NCBI GenBank assembly: GCA_905221295.1
Contig: CAJNCP010000001.1
Span: forward strand, 476,322-540,321
Source of the DNA: a bacterium
GTDB lineage: Bacteria > Bacillota > Bacilli > Lactobacillales > Streptococcaceae
DNA: 64,000 nt
Direction of reading: 5' to 3'
Shown here: in pieces, positions 61,001-64,000 of the stretch
How positions within the stretch are numbered: the first letter of the stretch is position 1
Layout: each line of letters starts with the position of its first letter
Position numbers and translations under genes: made by a program
The notes under the pieces: generated by a model
What the model saw: the letters and a program-made list of their open reading frames with translations, nothing else
Database searches by the model: none
What the model was told of the DNA's origin: nothing

Positions 61001-61119
61001 TTATTATCAGGTATGTAGAGGAAGAAAAAACAATTGTTTCCTCCCGTCATTTTGTAAAAAAAGACCCTGCTTTACAGGAAAAATTAGAGGGAATTGCTAT
61101 GAAAACGATTTATCGCTAA
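58018..61119 (+). CDS. dnaE: DNA polymerase III subunit alpha, DnaE type
   Basis: 1033 aa replicative polymerase that in Firmicutes extends RNA primers on the lagging strand before handing over to PolC. N-terminal PHP domain (about 1-200), polymerase core with GMGRGSAVGSLVAYSL and the catalytic acidic motif MPDIDIDIPD (about 338-347), DGx-like FNRSHAYAYS, then an OB-fold (about 885-980). It has no proofreading exonuclease domain. CAAGGAGGAGATGGA precedes the ATG. pfkA and pyk follow, as in the pneumococcus. Confidence 0.97.
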   Translation: MIAQLDTKTVYSFMESVVSIEKYVHTAKDYGYSHLAIMDVDNLYGAYHFLEVTRKYGIQPLIGLEMTLIKDEKSIPLRFLALSTKGYQELMKLSTLKMTGRKNWSDFTSHLEDVAVIVPYFDGIEQLDLGHDYFIGVSPDTHQEVFTKPILPLYQVNSFDKEDLQVLQILSAVKDNVSLREVDLHSQQGIFLPASDLEARFKNRFPQALANLQDLIENVSYQLDPSLKLPRFNPERPAVEELRERAEQGLSDKGLTSATYRERLNEELAVIHDMGFDDYFLVVWDLLRFGRSQGYYMGMGRGSAVGSLVAYSLDITGIDPVEKNLIFERFLNRERYTMPDIDIDIPDLYRPEFIRYVRDRYGSQHVAQIVTYSTFGAKQAIRDVFKRYGVPEYELTNITKKISFRDTLTTAYEKNLQFRQVINSKMEYQKAFEIARKIEGYPRQTSIHAAGVVMSDQDLTDYIPLKYGEDMLITQYDAHGVEANGLLKMDFLGLRNLTFVQKMQELLAESEGIHLRIEDIDLEDKETLALFAAGNTKGIFQFEQPGAIRLLKRVKPQVFEEVVATTSLNRPGASDYIDNFVARKHGKEKVTVLDPDLEDILSSTYGIMLYQEQVMQVAQRFGGFSLGKADILRRAMGKKNAKEMHLMKEDFIAGAVKLGHSEKKANQVFAVMEKFAGYGFNRSHAYAYSALAFQLAYFKTHYPAIFFQVMLNYSSSDYIVDALQMGFEVATLAINSIPYHDKIAQKKIYLGLKAIKGMPRDFSYWIIENRPFSGVEDFVTRLPKNYKKLSLLTPLVELGLFDEFDKNRQKILVNLPNLFVFVEELGGLFADASYSWTETDDFTEAEKFYKEQELIGVGISAHPLQTLAKQALYPTMPIATLTEGSQATLLVEVQKIKVIRTKKGESMAFLQVHDSKSKLDVTVFSDQYRKFASNLSEGKFYYINGKVQSRDGRLQMIAQDLKEAVAERFWIQVKNHENDKEISNILEQYKGPIPVIIRYVEEEKTIVSSRHFVKKDPALQEKLEGIAMKTIYR

Positions 61120-61154
61120 AAATACAAAAAATAGAAGAATTTTCAAATGAAATG

Positions 61155-61163
61155 TGGTATAAT
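61155..61163 (+). promoter_or_regulatory. Extended -10 promoter of pfkA
   Basis: TGGTATAAT, 36 bases before the pfkA ATG, giving strong glycolytic transcription apart from dnaE. Confidence 0.7.
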
Positions 61164-61178
61164 CAATAAGAATGTTAA

Positions 61179-62207
<1,029 letters not shown>

Positions 62208-62270
62208 TCAACTTTCATAAATCTAGTAAAATGACCAGAAGGTCGAATTATATAAAGGAGTCACAAAATC

Positions 62271-63776
62271 ATGAACAAACGTGTAAAAATCGTTGCAACT
62301 TTGGGTCCTGCGGTAGAAATCCGTGGTGGTAAAAAATTCGGTGATGACGGATACTGGGGAGAAAAACTTGACGTTGAAGCTTCAGCTCAAAATATTGCGA
62401 AATTGATTGAAGCAGGAGCGAACACTTTCCGTTTCAACTTCTCACACGGTGACCACCAAGAACAAGGTGAGCGTATGGCAACTGTTAAACTTGCTGAAAA
62501 ACTTGCAGGTAAAAAAGTTGGTTTCCTTCTTGATACTAAAGGACCTGAAATCCGTACAGAATTGTTTGAAGGTGACGCAAAAGAGTACTCATACAAAACT
62601 GGTGAAAAAATCCGTGTTGCAACTAAACAAGGAATCAAATCAACTCGTGAAGTGATTGCTTTGAACGTTGCGGGTGCTCTTGACATCTACGACGATGTTG
62701 AAGTTGGTCGTCAAGTATTGGTTGACGATGGTAAGCTTGGTCTTCGCGTTGTTGCTAAAGACGATGCAACTCGTGAATTTGAAGTTGAAGTTGAAAACGA
62801 CGGAATTATCGCTAAACAAAAAGGTGTAAACATCCCTAATACTAAAATTCCTTTCCCAGCACTTGCTGAACGTGATAACGATGATATCCGTTTCGGTCTT
62901 GAGCAAGGTATTAACTTCATCGCGATCTCATTCGTACGTACTGCAAAAGACGTGAATGAAGTTCGTGCAATCTGTGAAGAAACTGGAAACGGGCATGTTC
63001 AATTGTTCGCTAAAATCGAAAACCAACAAGGTATCGACAACTTGGATGAAATCATCGAAGCTGCTGACGGTATCATGATTGCTCGTGGTGACATGGGTAT
63101 CGAAGTACCATTCGAAATGGTTCCAGTTTACCAAAAAATGATTATCACTAAAGTTAACGCAGCTGGTAAAGTTGTTATCACAGCAACAAACATGCTTGAA
63201 ACTATGACTGAAAAACCACGTGCGACTCGTTCAGAAGTATCAGACGTATTTAACGCTGTTATCGACGGAACTGACGCAACAATGCTTTCAGGTGAGTCTG
63301 CAAACGGTAAATATCCACTTGAATCTGTTCGTACAATGGCAACAATTGACAAGAATGCTCAAACCCTATTGAAAGAATACGGTCGTTTGTCATCAGTTAA
63401 CTTGGCACGTAATTCTAAGACTGAAGTTATGGCATCAGCTGTTAAGGATGCAACTAACTCAATGAACATCAAGTTGATTGTTACCCTTACTAAGACTGGT
63501 CACACTGCACGTCTGATTTCTAAATACCGTCCAGATGCAGATATCTTGGCAATCACTTTCGATGAATTGACTCAGCGTGGATTGATGTTGAACTGGGGTG
63601 TTATTCCAGTAACAACTGAACGTCCATCAAACACTGATGATATGTTCGAACTTGCTGAAAAGATTGCAGTGGAACAAGGTTTGGTAGAATCTGGTGATGA
63701 TATGATTATCGTTGCAGGTGTGCCACTTGGAGAAGCTGTTCGTACAAACACAATGCGTATCCGTACAGTACGTTAA
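62271..63776 (+). CDS. pyk: Pyruvate kinase
   Basis: Last step of glycolysis, 501 aa. N-terminal VKIVATLGPAVEIRGGK, FRFNFSHGDHQEQ, LLDTKGPEIRTELF (Thr/Lys active-site strand), the signature IMIARGDMGIEVPFE, and a C-terminal allosteric domain (about 370-501). It starts 63 bases after pfkA behind AAAGGAGTC. A possible TAAAAT box at 62227 may add transcripts. Codon bias is strong. Confidence 0.98.
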   Translation: MNKRVKIVATLGPAVEIRGGKKFGDDGYWGEKLDVEASAQNIAKLIEAGANTFRFNFSHGDHQEQGERMATVKLAEKLAGKKVGFLLDTKGPEIRTELFEGDAKEYSYKTGEKIRVATKQGIKSTREVIALNVAGALDIYDDVEVGRQVLVDDGKLGLRVVAKDDATREFEVEVENDGIIAKQKGVNIPNTKIPFPALAERDNDDIRFGLEQGINFIAISFVRTAKDVNEVRAICEETGNGHVQLFAKIENQQGIDNLDEIIEAADGIMIARGDMGIEVPFEMVPVYQKMIITKVNAAGKVVITATNMLETMTEKPRATRSEVSDVFNAVIDGTDATMLSGESANGKYPLESVRTMATIDKNAQTLLKEYGRLSSVNLARNSKTEVMASAVKDATNSMNIKLIVTLTKTGHTARLISKYRPDADILAITFDELTQRGLMLNWGVIPVTTERPSNTDDMFELAEKIAVEQGLVESGDDMIIVAGVPLGEAVRTNTMRIRTVR

Positions 63777-63785
63777 TCTAAACTT

Positions 63786-64000
63786 TTAAAAGCCTATCAT
63801 ACAAGCTTTTGTGCTTGTATGATGGGTCTTTTTTTCTGAAAAAAAGCTAAATTTCAAGTTAGCCAGCAAGCAGTCTTCTCTGGGAGACTTGTAGTCCAAG
63901 CATTTTTTAGGATAGTTATTAACCCAGTTTTCGATGAAGGTGACTTCTTTAGGAGTCGTTTTCTTAGTACCTTTAGGTAGCCATCTACGAATGAGCCTAT
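63786..64000 (-). CDS. IS30-family transposase, C-terminal fragment (partial)
   Basis: Read on the minus strand from the window edge: RLIRRWLPKGTKKTTPKEV, then FIENWVNNYPKKCLDYKSPR, matching the C-terminal end of IS30-family transposases. The frame continues into the pyk terminator and stops at 63786, so the normal stop may be lost or altered. The 5' end is outside the window. Part of a mobile element or its remnant. Confidence 0.7.
   Translation of the reverse strand, partial: RLIRRWLPKGTKKTTPKEVTFIENWVNNYPKKCLDYKSPREDCLLANLKFSFFSEKKTHHTSTKACMIGF
63793..63835 (+). terminator. Terminator after pyk
   Basis: 14-bp stem CCTATCATACAAGC / GCTTGTATGATGGG (one G-T) with a 6-base loop, followed by TCTTTTTTT. 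Confidence 0.92.

Overview
The window is a chromosomal segment of a mitis-group Streptococcus (S. mitis / S. oralis / S. pneumoniae relatives). This rests on protein sequences and gene blocks that I recognise as close to pneumococcal ones: mutM-coaE-pmrA-rpmG-secG-rnr-smpB-tehB, coiA-pepF-prsA(ppmA), ftsW-ppc, dnaG-rpoD-cpoA-obg, cpsY-lspA-rluD, proBAC, tmk-holB-yabA-rsmI, pyrH-frr-cvfB and pepX/argR-dnaE-pfkA-pyk. A late-competence (ComX) box precedes coiA. I saw no BOX or RUP repeats, rRNA, tRNA or CRISPR array. Compared with my memory of the pneumococcal map, the blocks are rearranged.

Layout. 1-6.6 kb: DNA repair, CoA synthesis, efflux, secretion and RNA quality control, ending in a strong terminator. 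6.8-11.5 kb: an orphan DUF1887 (Card1/Can2-like) protein, competence gene coiA, oligoendopeptidase and an O-methyltransferase. 11.6-16.7 kb: foldase lipoprotein, FtsW, PEP carboxylase. 16.7-19.8 kb: T-box controlled ABC transporter (TrpXYZ type). 19.9-21.6 kb: decayed AT-rich patch with a TipC-like protein lacking a start codon and an unknown protein. 21.8-29.4 kb: primase, sigma-70, SufT-like protein, two glycolipid glycosyltransferases, small membrane proteins and Obg. 29.7-32.6 kb: broken LPXTG surface-protein gene and a deleted IS1182-family element. 32.7-35.5 kb: DEAD-box helicase and metK behind an SMK (SAM-III) riboswitch. 35.9-41.5 kb: LysR regulator, lipoprotein signal peptidase, pseudouridine synthase, proline biosynthesis. 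41.6-51.1 kb: thymidylate kinase, replication accessory proteins, a lipoprotein, tRNA/ribosome factors, PhoH.

The standout accessory island is 51.4-54.5 kb. It is an AT-rich three-gene module, XRE regulator - SIR2 - HerA ATPase, inserted between phoH and argR. SIR2-HerA pairs are known anti-phage systems; the promoter here is flanked by an inverted repeat that may be the XRE operator. The window closes with argR and pepX on the minus strand, then dnaE, pfkA and pyk, and the end of an IS30-family transposase.

Most genes lie on the plus strand in short operons. Many operons start at extended -10 promoters (TGnTATAAT) with no clear -35, and many end at hairpin-T terminators.
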